Made by a program: the position numbers and the translations under genes. From NCBI GenBank assembly GCA_019347725.1, contig JAHWKV010000093.1, forward strand, positions 1-5,533: a stretch of DNA of 5,533 nt, in the 5' to 3' direction. Within the stretch, counting starts at the first letter, position 1. Every line of letters starts with the position of its first letter. The notes beneath the pieces are model-generated. The model was not told the DNA's origin. It worked only from the letters and a program-made list of their open reading frames with translations, and ran no database searches. Source of the DNA: Actinomycetota bacterium. GTDB taxonomy: Bacteria; Actinomycetota; CADDZG01; JAHWKV01. This document shows, piece after piece, positions 5,183-5,533 of the stretch.

Positions 5183-5533
5183 TTGGCGCAGCTCGATCTC
5201 GACGACCTTGTATTGGAAAGAGGAAGGCACCCGACGCCCGACTCGGGGCTGAGCATGCTGGAGGCGATCACGGTTATTGCCCCGCATGAGAAGTTCGGCG
5301 ACGAGCCCCGCAACGTTTCGCCGGTGATAGCTGGGTTGCTTCGGAGTTGGAACGATCTGCTCGACGACGAGCCGCGGCAAAAGCTAAAGCCCTACATACC
5401 AAAGGTAATCGACTCGGTACTGTCCGAGGACATCGAGGACTTTAGAGCCTGGGTGGCCACCGACTGGTTGGTCAGAGTGCAGGCGCCAATCTGGCTCGCG
5501 GCCGCCGGTCTTAGGGAGCTGGCCGAAGTAATA
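5183..5533 (+). CDS. Uncharacterised actinobacterial-type protein, N-terminal 117 residues (runs off the window)
   Basis: The start is TTG at 5183, with GGGGAGG at 5170-5176, 6 bases upstream. The frame is open to the window end. The protein begins MAQLDLDDLVLERGRHPTP, then SMLEAITVIAPHEKFGDEPR (24-43). The core is VSPVIAGLLRSWNDLLDDEPRQKLKPYIP (45-73), followed by AWVATDWLVRVQAPIWLAAAGL (89-110). The run of pattern SPVIAxxLRxWND, RQ+LKPYIP and AxDWLVRxxAPxWL resembles a helical segment I recall from many uncharacterised Streptomyces-like proteins. I know no named domain or function for it. An internal ATG at codon 25 is an alternative start but has no ribosome binding site and would cut the conserved part. 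Its 103-base upstream region shows no clear promoter. Confidence 0.75.
   Translation, partial: MAQLDLDDLVLERGRHPTPDSGLSMLEAITVIAPHEKFGDEPRNVSPVIAGLLRSWNDLLDDEPRQKLKPYIPKVIDSVLSEDIEDFRAWVATDWLVRVQAPIWLAAAGLRELAEVI

Overview
The window is high-GC DNA. Several starts are GTG or TTG, nearly every gene has a strong AGGAGG-type ribosome binding site, and the protein families (Hsp20, actinobacterial-style cyclopropane synthase, SIMPL and DUF4399 lipoproteins) point to a Gram-positive, actinobacterial chromosome. This lineage call is inference. I see no phage, insertion sequence, CRISPR or RNA gene.

Left part (1-980): the start of an inorganic pyrophosphatase gene lies on the minus strand, but an in-frame TAA replaces a conserved tyrosine at codon 41. 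It is followed, divergently, by a short FAD-dependent oxidoreductase (336-980). That gene keeps both ends of the DAO fold but lacks about 150 residues of its middle. Two neighbouring damaged genes suggest local gene decay, or sequence errors in the case of the stop codon.

Centre (983-4106): a small heat-shock protein (minus strand) converges on the oxidoreductase with only 2 bases between them. Divergent from it runs a probable three-gene plus-strand unit. This encodes a cyclopropane-fatty-acyl-phospholipid synthase-like methyltransferase with all catalytic residues, a 44-residue lysine-rich protein, and a SIMPL-domain lipoprotein. A GC-rich hairpin separates this unit from the next, converging gene.

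Right part (4194-5533): a 75-residue acidic protein on the minus strand; divergently, a DUF4399-type lipoprotein; then the first 117 codons of an uncharacterised protein with a TTG start, cut by the window edge.

The intact genes share a loose theme of membrane and protein protection (chaperone, membrane lipid modification, two surface lipoproteins). This is suggestive only. I do not find convincing evidence of a new multi-gene system. The best leads are the two damaged genes on the left and the small proteins.
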